DNA of 64,000 nucleotides from Nemertoderma westbladi (taxonomy: Eukaryota; Xenacoelomorpha; Nemertodermatida; Nemertodermatidae). The notes beneath the pieces were generated by a model. That model was given only the letters and a program-made list of their open reading frames with translations, searched no databases and had not been told where the DNA came from. Below, in pieces: positions 22,874 through 33,072 of the stretch (within the stretch, counting starts at the first letter, position 1; every line of letters begins with the position of its first letter). The translations under genes and the position numbers were made by a program. Location of the stretch: contig JAUCBJ010007063.1 in the NCBI GenBank assembly GCA_032718475.1, positions 1-64,000 on the forward strand, in the 5' to 3' direction.

Positions 22874-25800
22874 ATGTCTGACACTCAGCAAAACCTGTCA
22901 GACAGTCTAATCGATACAACCATCTGTGACACAGATAGGAGTGTAGAGCGATTAAGAAAGGAGTTCAGTTCACCTCCTACTGCAAGAAAGGTCATCCCTC
23001 CAGTAGTATCAGACCCTAGGCTAATTCAACACCGTAGGTCTATCATAGGTACTCGAGCCCAAGTCAAACGGAACCAGGAAGCAGCTGTCCCACAGCAGCA
23101 ACAGCCTAGTCAAGAAACTTGTTCCCAGCGATCAGATAGCTCCAGTAGTTCGGATACTGTCGAGCTGACCCCCGAACGCGGAGTGCAGATGGCGGCTACA
23201 GCCTACTCGGACCCCCTTCTCACCCTTCCTGCCGCAGTGCTAACTACTATATTGATTGCGGTGGAGGAACATCAAGCTGATTGGGCGAGAAATAAGCGAG
23301 CGACCCAAGATAATTACGCGGGATACGCCAGGGAGGAATTGATGTCTATTGTCGAGTCACAATGGAACTTTCCCGGACCCGGACTCCCGTTAGATCTGTC
23401 CGAGGCTACTTGGGAAGATATACATAGGATGGGAGTGGCTAAAGATACGATGGATCCAGCTGTTTGGAAGAGGTCGGCAGCAGGATATGTGCAAGGGTTC
23501 TTCGGCTCTTTAGAGCGATTAGAAGAACAACTGTTTCGACAACCCCAAGGACCTCAAGAGCCGGAAGAGCTGCTTTATCAAGTACGCGAAAGAACCCTAC
23601 GTATTAGAATAATCCTATCAGCCTTTGAGGAAACTTCCAAAAGAAGACAGGACACGTCGCTGCAGGTTTCTGTTAAGACTTGGTTCCAGCGAGTAGGTCG
23701 CAAAGTGCAAGAAACGGACCAGTGGAAATCCCAGCTGTCTGAGAGACTAACTTATGAAGAACCAACCGATGCCACCCTTTCTGGAGTGGAAGGCGAAGAG
23801 ACCGCAGAGAGACCACGAACGAGAGACGCCATCGACATTTACCTATCCGACTATCAGCGATTCCTGGGAGACGAAGAGTTGAGGAGACGACTGTCTGGAC
23901 TTTCCCCCAATAGTGAAGGAACCCAGCGTGTGTTAGACTCAATCGATGCTGAGATGTTGGCGGCTAATCAAGCTGAATTTGATGAAAAACTCCGCCTCAC
24001 TAGAGTCCAAGAAGAACTAGTAAAGAAAAAACGGATAGAGGACAAAAAGGCAGTGGCAGCGGCGAAAGCGGCAGCGTCAGTAGAAGAGGCAAAAGCGGCA
24101 GCGGCAGTGGAAGCGGCAAAGGCAGTAGCAGCGGCAAAAGCAGCAGCGGCAGTGGAAAAGGCAGAAGCAAAAGCGGCAGCGGCAGCGAAAGCGGCAGCGG
24201 CAGCGAAAGCGAAAGCGGCAGAGGCAGTAGCAGAAGCAAATGCTGCAGCGACAGTGGAAGCAGCCAAAGCAGCAGCAGCAATAGCATTGGCAGATGCGGA
24301 ACAGAGAGCGTCTGAAGAGACCACCCAACTAGAGTTGGAGAATCTGCAAGAGACGCAAGACAACATAAATAAACAGTTAACTGCTAGTCACATGCAGATG
24401 ATGAGAAAATCTACTCCCAAACGCCAGGGCTATACTTCATCGGAGGAAAGCGAAACCACCGATCCTGAAGGCGGAGGAAATAGATCTCGTCTAAGCAGGC
24501 GTAGAAAAACATCTTACCGTCATAAATTGCCTGATTTGCCTCCAGCTGTTAGAAGACAACTAGCTAACACAGACTTAAGTAGTATAGAACCTACAGACCA
24601 AACTATTCATGTCAAAAGACTACCTACAATAGTTGATGAGCCTGAAATAATTAGGCCTGTCGTTCCCAAAGTCACTTCTGTGCTAGAGACCCCTGTACTT
24701 CCAGAGCTTAACTCTAAATTCCCTTTACACAGTACTACACTGCCTGTACCCAGTGGCACAGTCCATGCGAATATCCCTGTCCTGAGCATTGAGGGAGGAG
24801 TCAAAGATTTGTCTCCCGTCGTCCCGCGTCAGCCCGCTACAATGTTGGCGACTCCCGCTTCGGCGGTTGAGTGGGTAGATGAGGGACGGCGGGGGATGAA
24901 CCTCCTGCTCGGACAGATGCAGGAGACTGTCCACCAGCTTAAGGGAACAGTAAGGGAAGGTAGGGCAGAATTGCAAGAAGTGCAGCAAAGTATCGCGCTG
25001 GAATGCGACAAATTAGTCAATATACAAAAGGGCATACCAATACCCCCTGTAACATTGTGTCAACCTGTTAGGTCTGAAGTATTACATGCGCAAGGTGTGG
25101 AGCCTACACGCATCTATACTGCTAGTGAAGTAGAAACTCCTATAGCCAACCCTATTAAGGGTGATTATAAACCTGTTGTTAATGATATTCCCTATAGACC
25201 TGATAATGATCCGAGAAATTTATATACCGATAATTCGATATTAAATAACACGATGGCCCAAGAAAGCTTTACGCGTCAGATGGCTAGAACAGAAGCCCGC
25301 CAAGCGGTTAAAGTAGGAGAGATCGTCAAATTCAATGGAGACGAAATGAAATGGTTACCTTTCAACGAATATTACAAAGACAGCATACAGAACTCTGTGC
25401 TATCTAACGGAGAGAAACTTAGGTTCCTCATCAAGTGTTTGGAAGGACCTCCTAAGATAATGGCGTTAAAGTTTATTGGACATCCAGATGGATTAAGACA
25501 AGTTTGGGATACATTAAACATCAGGTATGGTAACAAAGATAACATAGCTAAGTATTTGTATGCAAAATTAGTAGCCCCCCGACACTTCCTTAGTAGCGGG
25601 ATTATAGAGTTTTCCGATGAAATTCAGGAAATCTGTAGACAATTGGACTGGTTAGGTAAGTCTCATGAATATCAGAGTTCCATGGTTATTGGAGCCGTAG
25701 TCTCTACTTTACCAAAGGGTGGAGTATGTACACGCTGGGACAAGAAAGTGTTGTACATGAATGAACAACAACGACGAAGTCCTACCATGGCGGATCTCAT

Positions 25801-28800
25801 GTCCTTCTTAGATGGTGAGGTAAAACTACAACTCATCAAGCAGTCCAGAGAGAAAACATCGGAAAATAAGGTAAGTGAGAAACCCGCTTCTAGGAGAAGA
25901 GTAACACCGGTGTGTTACACAGACGACGGCGAAAGCCAAGCTTCTCAAGAAGAAGACAGCGGGAAAGACACCGAACGATCTTACTACGTTGACAAAACCT
26001 CAAAAGATGTAAGTAAATACAAGGCTCGAAACAACGATAGGAGAGAACAGGTTGCTAAGACCCCTCCTCAGTCTCCTAACAGAATGCACCGAAGAAAACC
26101 CGAAGAAAGAACGAGAGTGCATCAAGTTACCCAAGGTAAAGTAAGTAACATAAAACTGAACTGTGCGCTGTGCGACGGGACCCACCGTTTGAGTGCGTGT
26201 GCGGAATTTCTAAAGAAATCCCTTGTAGACAGACGTACAGTTGTGTGGGACAAGCGGTTATGCTGTAATTGCCTCAGACCAGGACACCAACGGCGAACCT
26301 GTTACTCCGACATAAAGTGTGCAAAGTGTGGCGCGAAACATCACATCTTGTTACACAGTGAGTTCGAACGAGACAAACAGAGTCAGGTAAGTGAGCCCGA
26401 ACTACATGTCCAATTCAGTGATGTAAACGACACTGATCAGGAGTCTGAGATGGAAGGATTCTATACTGACGAATTCTCCGACGCCAACGAATCCTGTTAT
26501 CTAATCAATACCGCAGTGTATCGAGCACTTACTTATGAAAAGGACACCACCAATGAGTTCCCCCCAACAACTTTTGCCAAACAACCCTCTTGGAAAGCTC
26601 CAACTTCCAACGTAGGAATCAGAGAATTTCCTGTAGTGCAAGTAAGAATTCATGGTACTCACCACAGTTACATAGTGAACGCACTCCTTGATTCCGGCAG
26701 CACAGGAACATTCATAGATCAAGAATTAGCCGAAGACATCTTTGCTGGACAACCCAAATTCCGGACAAAATTGAATATGTCAGGAATTATGCAGGTTTGG
26801 AAATCTACCCTAACGGCAGATTACTACGTAGGTGTGTTGTCCACTCCCCAGGATAAGTTAGGAGTACAAGGAATAAGGTCGGTAAAAATGGTGGCTATAA
26901 AGAACTTCGCTACTACTCAAGCAGACCTTTATAATTGGGACGAGGATGAGAGCATCCAACATCTTAAGATACCTCGGTTCCAGACAGATTATCCTGGAGT
27001 GCAAATACTCATCGGCCAAAACGCGCACGAGGCGCTCGAAACATTGGAGAAACGGCCTGCTCAACCGCAGCCACTGCAAACCTATGCGGTAAGAACTAGA
27101 GTAGGTTGGTACTTTACTGGCCCTTCCCGCAGGACTCTCGAAGAGAGAATGCCACAAGAACGAGTAGATCATGTGAGCGATTGGAGCGAGGAGAGCAGTG
27201 AGGTGGACGAACTAACTGAGGGAACACCATACTCCTCAGATAACGATGACACTTATCAACTCTTCGATGAGGATAACACCATAGACTTACTTACAGAAAA
27301 CCAAACTTGGAAAGATCAGGTGAACCTATGTCAACTGATTCACCCATCGGAACCCATCGCTTACAATGACGAACTCAACGATGAGATAGAGCGCTGCAAC
27401 GCTAGAACTCGGGACGAACTAGCCGTACGATTCTTTACTCAGGAACTGGTAGAGCCCAATTCGTATGATAAGGCTCTATCGATAGAAGAAGAAAGAGCCA
27501 AGCAAATCCAGGAAACAACTACACGTTTTTTAAAAGACCAAGGTAGGTATGAAATCGGCCTCCCATTTCGAAAACGAGAACCTAGATTTATAAATAACAG
27601 ACCCTTGGCAGAGAAAAGAATCGCTCAATTACATCGACGCCTTACAGCTAATGCTTCAGCGAAAGAAATGTACCAAACTCAGCTGAAGAAATTTATAACA
27701 AAGGGATACGCGGAGCGAGTACCGGAAGGAACACCAGTGACTGAGAGAACGTATTACTTAACACATCATTACGTTCCCAAACCCGGTAAGCCCCATGAAG
27801 TACGAGTCGTATTCGATGGCTCTGCTCTATATATGGGCCAATCCCTTAATTCCGAGTTGTTACCAGGACCCAATTTACTCCAATCTTTGTTGGGAATACT
27901 TTTGAGATTAAGACAATATTCCATCGCGTTCGCTTCCGATATCGAAGGAATGTTCTTACAAGTCAAGGCGCTGGAGAGAGATAGAGACAGCCTGAGATTT
28001 CTGTGGTGGCCTGAAGGAGACCTCAACCAGAAACCGGTAGAGTACTGGATGACCATCCAGGCTTTTGGGATCATATCTAGCCCTTCCAACGCCTGCTCCG
28101 TAGTGCGAACCACTGCGAATGACAACAGAGACTCCTTCTCAAAGGAAGTGATAGACAATATAAAACGTAATATATACATGGACGACAATTTAAGCTCCCT
28201 TCCATCAGTAGAAGAAGCCATAGCTGTCGCGAAAGGAACGGTAGAGTGTTTGAAAAGAGGTGGATTTCGACTAACGAAATTCACTAGCAACTCCCGTGAG
28301 TTTCTGGAAGCCATACCGGTAGAAGACCGCGGAGCGAAAGATCTAGACTTAATAAAGGATGATCTTCCTGAAACCAAGACGCTAGGCTTGAAGTGGGACA
28401 CTGAAAGAGACATCCTGTTTTTTCAGTTAAAACAGCGAGATAATCCAGTTCGGACCAAACGGATTTGTTTAAGTATCCTGAGCACTTATTTCGACCCATT
28501 GGGATTTATTAGCCCAGTTATATTGATTGCTCGGAGTTTAGTACAACAGATGTGGCTTGAAAACCACTCATGGGACGATCCGCTTAAGGGAGAATTGTTG
28601 AAGAAATGGATGAAATGGGAAGATTCTCTACCTGCCATCGAGAACTTTATAATTTCCCGTGCATATTTTGGCCATGTTCTTCCTACGTATTCCTATCAAC
28701 TCCATGTGTTTGGAGACGCCAGCGACATGGGAATAGGTATAGTAGCATATCTGCGAGTCGAAACTCCGGATGGAATCAAGGTCGCCTTGGTTACCTCTAA

Positions 28801-29923
28801 GGCACTGATTAACAACAAGTTAAAGGTTCCTCGAGCGGAGTTAAAAGCGGCTTTATACGCTACAGCCATCGGCCGGAACGTAACGGAACAAATCGATTAC
28901 CCACTGGAGAAAACGGTTTATTGGACCGACGCTTTACTGGTGTTGGAATATCTAACCAATGAAGTCTGTCAGTTCAGCGTTTTTGTTACTAACAGGGTAG
29001 CTATTATTCTTAGTCGCACAAAGATAGATCAATGGAGACATTGCCCTGGTACGATTAATCCAGCCGATATCGCCTCCAGGGGAGCAACTCCACAGGAACT
29101 GATAGATACTCCAGATTGGTTGGGTGGACCCGACTTCCTGAGCAAGGAAGAGGACGAATGGCCTCCTCACCTTACTACGGCGGAAATTAGACAAGCCAAG
29201 GGAGCGGAGACCGTCAAACCAAAAACCCGGGCGAGTAAATCGAAGTTATTTAAACCGACTATCGATCTATCTGTATTACATGTTTCCGGAAACGATGATT
29301 TGGATCCACAATCCCTCGCTATAAATAAGTCTGTTGCGGAAATTCGAGATAGAGATTGGAAATCTGGAATACCAGACGTCTCGCAAGGAATCTCACCCCT
29401 GCTGCAGAGAGCGATGCATCACTACAGTTCCTGGAATCGGCTCTGTAAAGCCGTCACATATTTAAAGAGATGCTTTCATCATCAATACTCCAGGGCGAAG
29501 ACCACTAGTGATAACGCTCCATTGACATCTGCACAAGTTCATGTTATTAAAAACTTACCTAAATATAAGGTATCTGACAGTTTTCTAAAGGAGAAAATTA
29601 GTCACCAGGAGCATGAAGAGACCAATAAACAGATACTGAGACTCCTGCAATGCTATGAGGATTCCGAAAAGTATTTCCTGTTGTTGAGAAATCCGCAGAT
29701 GCGCTTAAGGGATCGATTCTCTAGCACAATGATAGATGGGTTAATACGTGTTGGAGGAAGGCTCACCAATGCACCCTTATCCTTTGACACTAAATTCCCC
29801 ATACTCATTAGAAATCTTGAAGTACAAATCAAGATGATTGTAGATGTTCACAGTAAGCTTTATCATGCTGGAAGAGAACGAGTTCTTAGCGAAATTCGAA
29901 CTCGCTATTATTTTGATAAGTAG
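22874..29923 (+). CDS. BEL/Pao Gag-Pol polyprotein (protease, RT, RNase H, integrase N-terminus)
   Basis: A 2,349-codon frame from ATG at 22874. Order: an N-terminal region with no clear domain; an Ala/Lys/Glu helical repeat at about 375-475 encoded by a GCGGCAGC/AAAGCG codon repeat; a Gag-like domain at about 815-960 (VGEIVKFNGDEMKWLPF); zinc knuckles at about 1097-1163 including C-x2-C-x4-H-x4-C at 1130; an aspartic protease with LLDSGS (D1273); a reverse transcriptase with YMDD at 1768-1771; RNase H with VFGDAS near 1945 and PRAELKAA; then the integrase zinc region (VGGRL..., H-AGRERVLSEIR). The frame ends at TAG 29921-29923 in the middle of integrase, whose remainder continues in the next frame. 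The product would assemble particles, copy the element RNA into DNA and insert it. Gag and Pol are fused in one frame, as is common in this group. Confidence 0.93.
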   Translation: MSDTQQNLSDSLIDTTICDTDRSVERLRKEFSSPPTARKVIPPVVSDPRLIQHRRSIIGTRAQVKRNQEAAVPQQQQPSQETCSQRSDSSSSSDTVELTPERGVQMAATAYSDPLLTLPAAVLTTILIAVEEHQADWARNKRATQDNYAGYAREELMSIVESQWNFPGPGLPLDLSEATWEDIHRMGVAKDTMDPAVWKRSAAGYVQGFFGSLERLEEQLFRQPQGPQEPEELLYQVRERTLRIRIILSAFEETSKRRQDTSLQVSVKTWFQRVGRKVQETDQWKSQLSERLTYEEPTDATLSGVEGEETAERPRTRDAIDIYLSDYQRFLGDEELRRRLSGLSPNSEGTQRVLDSIDAEMLAANQAEFDEKLRLTRVQEELVKKKRIEDKKAVAAAKAAASVEEAKAAAAVEAAKAVAAAKAAAAVEKAEAKAAAAAKAAAAAKAKAAEAVAEANAAATVEAAKAAAAIALADAEQRASEETTQLELENLQETQDNINKQLTASHMQMMRKSTPKRQGYTSSEESETTDPEGGGNRSRLSRRRKTSYRHKLPDLPPAVRRQLANTDLSSIEPTDQTIHVKRLPTIVDEPEIIRPVVPKVTSVLETPVLPELNSKFPLHSTTLPVPSGTVHANIPVLSIEGGVKDLSPVVPRQPATMLATPASAVEWVDEGRRGMNLLLGQMQETVHQLKGTVREGRAELQEVQQSIALECDKLVNIQKGIPIPPVTLCQPVRSEVLHAQGVEPTRIYTASEVETPIANPIKGDYKPVVNDIPYRPDNDPRNLYTDNSILNNTMAQESFTRQMARTEARQAVKVGEIVKFNGDEMKWLPFNEYYKDSIQNSVLSNGEKLRFLIKCLEGPPKIMALKFIGHPDGLRQVWDTLNIRYGNKDNIAKYLYAKLVAPRHFLSSGIIEFSDEIQEICRQLDWLGKSHEYQSSMVIGAVVSTLPKGGVCTRWDKKVLYMNEQQRRSPTMADLMSFLDGEVKLQLIKQSREKTSENKVSEKPASRRRVTPVCYTDDGESQASQEEDSGKDTERSYYVDKTSKDVSKYKARNNDRREQVAKTPPQSPNRMHRRKPEERTRVHQVTQGKVSNIKLNCALCDGTHRLSACAEFLKKSLVDRRTVVWDKRLCCNCLRPGHQRRTCYSDIKCAKCGAKHHILLHSEFERDKQSQVSEPELHVQFSDVNDTDQESEMEGFYTDEFSDANESCYLINTAVYRALTYEKDTTNEFPPTTFAKQPSWKAPTSNVGIREFPVVQVRIHGTHHSYIVNALLDSGSTGTFIDQELAEDIFAGQPKFRTKLNMSGIMQVWKSTLTADYYVGVLSTPQDKLGVQGIRSVKMVAIKNFATTQADLYNWDEDESIQHLKIPRFQTDYPGVQILIGQNAHEALETLEKRPAQPQPLQTYAVRTRVGWYFTGPSRRTLEERMPQERVDHVSDWSEESSEVDELTEGTPYSSDNDDTYQLFDEDNTIDLLTENQTWKDQVNLCQLIHPSEPIAYNDELNDEIERCNARTRDELAVRFFTQELVEPNSYDKALSIEEERAKQIQETTTRFLKDQGRYEIGLPFRKREPRFINNRPLAEKRIAQLHRRLTANASAKEMYQTQLKKFITKGYAERVPEGTPVTERTYYLTHHYVPKPGKPHEVRVVFDGSALYMGQSLNSELLPGPNLLQSLLGILLRLRQYSIAFASDIEGMFLQVKALERDRDSLRFLWWPEGDLNQKPVEYWMTIQAFGIISSPSNACSVVRTTANDNRDSFSKEVIDNIKRNIYMDDNLSSLPSVEEAIAVAKGTVECLKRGGFRLTKFTSNSREFLEAIPVEDRGAKDLDLIKDDLPETKTLGLKWDTERDILFFQLKQRDNPVRTKRICLSILSTYFDPLGFISPVILIARSLVQQMWLENHSWDDPLKGELLKKWMKWEDSLPAIENFIISRAYFGHVLPTYSYQLHVFGDASDMGIGIVAYLRVETPDGIKVALVTSKALINNKLKVPRAELKAALYATAIGRNVTEQIDYPLEKTVYWTDALLVLEYLTNEVCQFSVFVTNRVAIILSRTKIDQWRHCPGTINPADIASRGATPQELIDTPDWLGGPDFLSKEEDEWPPHLTTAEIRQAKGAETVKPKTRASKSKLFKPTIDLSVLHVSGNDDLDPQSLAINKSVAEIRDRDWKSGIPDVSQGISPLLQRAMHHYSSWNRLCKAVTYLKRCFHHQYSRAKTTSDNAPLTSAQVHVIKNLPKYKVSDSFLKEKISHQEHEETNKQILRLLQCYEDSEKYFLLLRNPQMRLRDRFSSTMIDGLIRVGGRLTNAPLSFDTKFPILIRNLEVQIKMIVDVHSKLYHAGRERVLSEIRTRYYFDK

Positions 29924-31055
29924 AGCTCTGAACCAAGTTCTTAGGAACTGCATACCCTGTAGGAAAGCATTCAGTAGGCCTTTAACACAGCGAGAGGCAG
30001 AATTACCTAGGGAACGAGTAAGCTTCTATGAACCACCTTTTACTAATACTGGTGTAGATTTATTTGGCCCTATTGAAGTATATTGTGCGAGGACTATAGT
30101 CAAGAGATGGTGTGTCATCTTCGTGTGCATGACTTGCAGAGCCATCCATCTCGATATGGTGAACGATCTATCTACCAACAGTTTCGTCTTAAGTTTACGA
30201 CGACAGATCGCTCGCTTCGGTACGAGTAATACCATGAGATCGGACAAGGGAACGAACTTCATTGGTGCCAACAACGAAATACAGGCTTACGTAAAGGACT
30301 GGAACCAAAGACAGGTGGATGACCAGCTAAGGATAACAGCGTCTAGCTGGACCTTCAACGCCGCCGACGCCCCTTGGTGGGGAGGAAGTTGGGAGAGATT
30401 AATTAGAAGTGTTAAGACCGCATTTCACTTTATAGTGCCATGCCGTGCATATCTCACCGACGAACTTTTGCGGACGTTAATGGAGGAAATAGCTGCCTAT
30501 CTCAACGAGAGACCGCTTATGCCAGTCTCATCGAGTCCCGATTCCCTGGAAGCGCTAACACCTGCGCACTTCCTACTGAAGAAACCGGTAGCCATGCTCC
30601 CACGATCGGAGATTGCCGACGGAGACGAATACTGCCGTCGAACTTGGCAACTTATGCAGTTGCTATCCCGTCGTTTCGCTGACCATTTCGAGAAACATTA
30701 CCTGCCCACACTACAACTTCGAACTAAGTGGTTTGCGCAGCAAGAAAACGTCAGCGCCGGAGATATGGTACTTATTGTAGATCCAGACCTCCCACGTAAA
30801 CGGTGGCAGACAGGTCGTATCATCAAGACCCATATCTCGGAGGATGGTTTAGTGCGTTCAGTAGAACTCATCGTTATGCGGCGTAACTTCAAGAAGCCCG
30901 GCATAATCTTTGAGACGCAACAACTCAACCGCCCAGTTGGTCGTTTATGTTTACTGGAAAGAGACAGAGAACTCTCTGGAAACTATGGAAGACAAGACAC
31001 TCTTCCCACGACCACCTCCCTAATTCCTCAAACATCTAGGGACTCCCAAACGTGA
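29916..31055 (+). pseudogene. BEL/Pao integrase catalytic part, out of frame with pol
   Basis: Continuation of the pol frame at +1, open back to 29844 but clearly integrase only after the 29911-29914 T-run. It starts with the second half of the zinc-binding region (CIPCRK), then the DDE core: D in GVDLF (30057), D in RSDKG (30243), E in GSWERL (30393), with 49 residues between the last two. The PWWGGSWE block is characteristic of BEL/Pao. It ends with the conserved C-terminal region (WQTGRIIKTH, VMRRNF) and a ~50-residue tail to TGA at 31053-31055. It has no start codon of its own at the break. Either the element is disabled by the frame break, or the break is a sequencing error or a +1 recoding site. 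Confidence 0.88.
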
Positions 31056-32673
31056 TACGTCTGGAGTGGGTGTATGACTATGTTATTTATCTATTTTATT
31101 ACATTTTATATGCGAACTTTATTATGTACTTTATTATAATCGTTTTTATTCAATTTTTATTTAGTAGAATGTTATTTTAGGGATTATTTAGTAGATTAGT
31201 GCAATATATTAGTGTTTATTACGTACGTAATTACTTGCAATATATATTTAGTGCGACGGCGAGAAATAATTTTTCTCTTTCCTTACTGTCCGTAACATAT
31301 TATAAATACGTGACTACAGTAAGATGAAATACCCGTACTTCTTAAAGTACCATAAAGCCACTACTATATTCAAGTATTATTGGTAGGCAGAGTATTAGGA
31401 ATGCAAAGTTCAGATCCTCGTGTCTCGGCTAAACCAAGCTCTGGGTAGACCTTGGAAACGACTTGCCTCTTCACACTGACATTGCTTCGTGCGATATTGC
31501 TCTTCTACCTTATAACAAATAATACATATAGTAGCGTGATGTCCCTCTAACAGTAGCGTAAATCGCAAATAAATCTGTTAAACTTTTTGACCATCTGTAA
31601 TTCTAGTCGATTAAGATATCGTGGCACCCACCGATATACTTGAAAGACAAATTCTAGAATCAGTGGTTAACGTCCCCAGACAAGTTCTGGAATAAATCGG
31701 TGCTCATCCTAAATATTAATTTAATATTTATTAAAATCTGTAAAATCCCGATCCTTTAAAATTTCTATTCAATTAAGATATCGCAGTATTTACCGATATT
31801 CTTAGAAGGACTATTTTATAGAATTAAGGATCCTAAGTCCCCAGATATGCTCTGGAATAAAATTTGTGTCAATTTAACATCAAATAATAAAATTCACGGG
31901 AATAAATTTAAATTCATATTCAAATGAATTTCATAAATTGTCATTTTGTGTAATTTATAACATTCCCAAAATTCCAGTAATTAATAGATCATGGGAGCGG
32001 AGATTCATATTGAGTGTACTAGAGTGCGAGAATCTCCAACATATAGTCAATAGCCGATAAAATTTATAAAATCATGCATAAAGAGGATATTGACAATTAA
32101 AGAATTACTATTAAATAACATCCCAGATCTGTATGCATGAGAATTACCCTAATTCTACCGCTAGTTTTCCATAATGTCACCATGGCAACACCCACGCTAG
32201 AATTAGAAGCAAGTTAAAAGAACAATAGAAAGCTTGTCCCATTGCATAGCATAGAGAATATAGCACACTGTTAGTATCCAAGGATACACAGTAATAAAGT
32301 GACATTCTGGAAGGCACTGACTAACGGACAAATGGCCTGTATGTGTACAATTGGTGACAGTTGTGTGGAATTTGTGCGTTTGTAGGTGAATGTTACTGCT
32401 AAGGTGTGTTTACAGTAGCTAGTCGCAATTGTGAAAGTAACCCAACTCTCCTATAGAAAGAACCTAAAGTGGATTCAAGCCTTTGGGACGGACAGTGGAG
32501 TGACTTGTGCCGGTTATCGTTGTCGTACTGTTGCTACATGTTGGCGTAAACACCGCGACAACGGTACATCGGCGCTGAGGATCCCACTGTCCGGGGGCAA
32601 AGAGAGGTGGGCAGCGACGTCTGCTCGCCTAAACATAAACTCATTTCGATATTAACAAACTCAGATAGCAGAT
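31056..32673 (+). other. Spacer between pol and the 3' frame of the BEL/Pao element
   Basis: AT-rich with no convincing gene. A diverged ~162-bp duplication is visible: TTAAGATATCG...ACCGATAT...GTCCCCAGA at about 31611-31690 and again at 31773-31850. A 74-codon open frame at 32431-32655 has no recognisable feature. GATAGCAG just before the ATG at 32674 is a possible but weak splice acceptor, which would allow a spliced subgenomic message. Confidence 0.5.
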
Positions 32674-33072
32674 ATGACGGAGTTGATAGAAGATGATCTT
32701 GGTATCAAGGAGCGATATACTCTACCTTTGCAAGCATTTGTGGATAGCTTAATACGCGGTGAAGCCGATCCAACCATTACGGAGGACGATGGTCGTTATA
32801 TCGAACCGCCGATGTCCCAAGAGCAACTTGCGCGTGAATTGGACTATCGAAAATCCACCGCGCGCTATACGCATCGTAATAGTACGTATATGGACTTCCT
32901 AACTACCGGCCATCCTATCGATTTACATGATACGGACGATGTAGACACCGAAAGGGAAATGGTTCTATTTAAATATCATACCCAGCGGAGTCGGAACGAT
33001 AAACCGAGAATAGATCATGAAAATTCTATTCGTAACAGACTGGGAAGACGAACCAATATGCCTAGAATCTGA
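32674..33072 (+). CDS. BEL/Pao 3' accessory frame, N-terminal piece
   Basis: A 132-codon frame from ATG. It is acidic and hydrophilic (MTELIEDDLGIKERYT, TITEDDGRYIEPP) with no membrane segment. It overlaps the next frame by 56 bp. The two read as one protein interrupted around the AAAA run at 33020-33023. After that point the present frame loses its composition and stops at 33070-33072. It sits where envelope genes occur in retroviruses but has no signal peptide or fusion-protein character. I do not recognise a family. Confidence 0.6.
   Translation: MTELIEDDLGIKERYTLPLQAFVDSLIRGEADPTITEDDGRYIEPPMSQEQLARELDYRKSTARYTHRNSTYMDFLTTGHPIDLHDTDDVDTEREMVLFKYHTQRSRNDKPRIDHENSIRNRLGRRTNMPRI

Noticed and set aside
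23968-24366. Minus-strand Ala/Leu/Cys-rich frames opposite the BEL/Pao Gag region
   Set aside because: They are shadows of the GCGGCAGC/AAAGCG codon repeat in the Gag-Pol frame.
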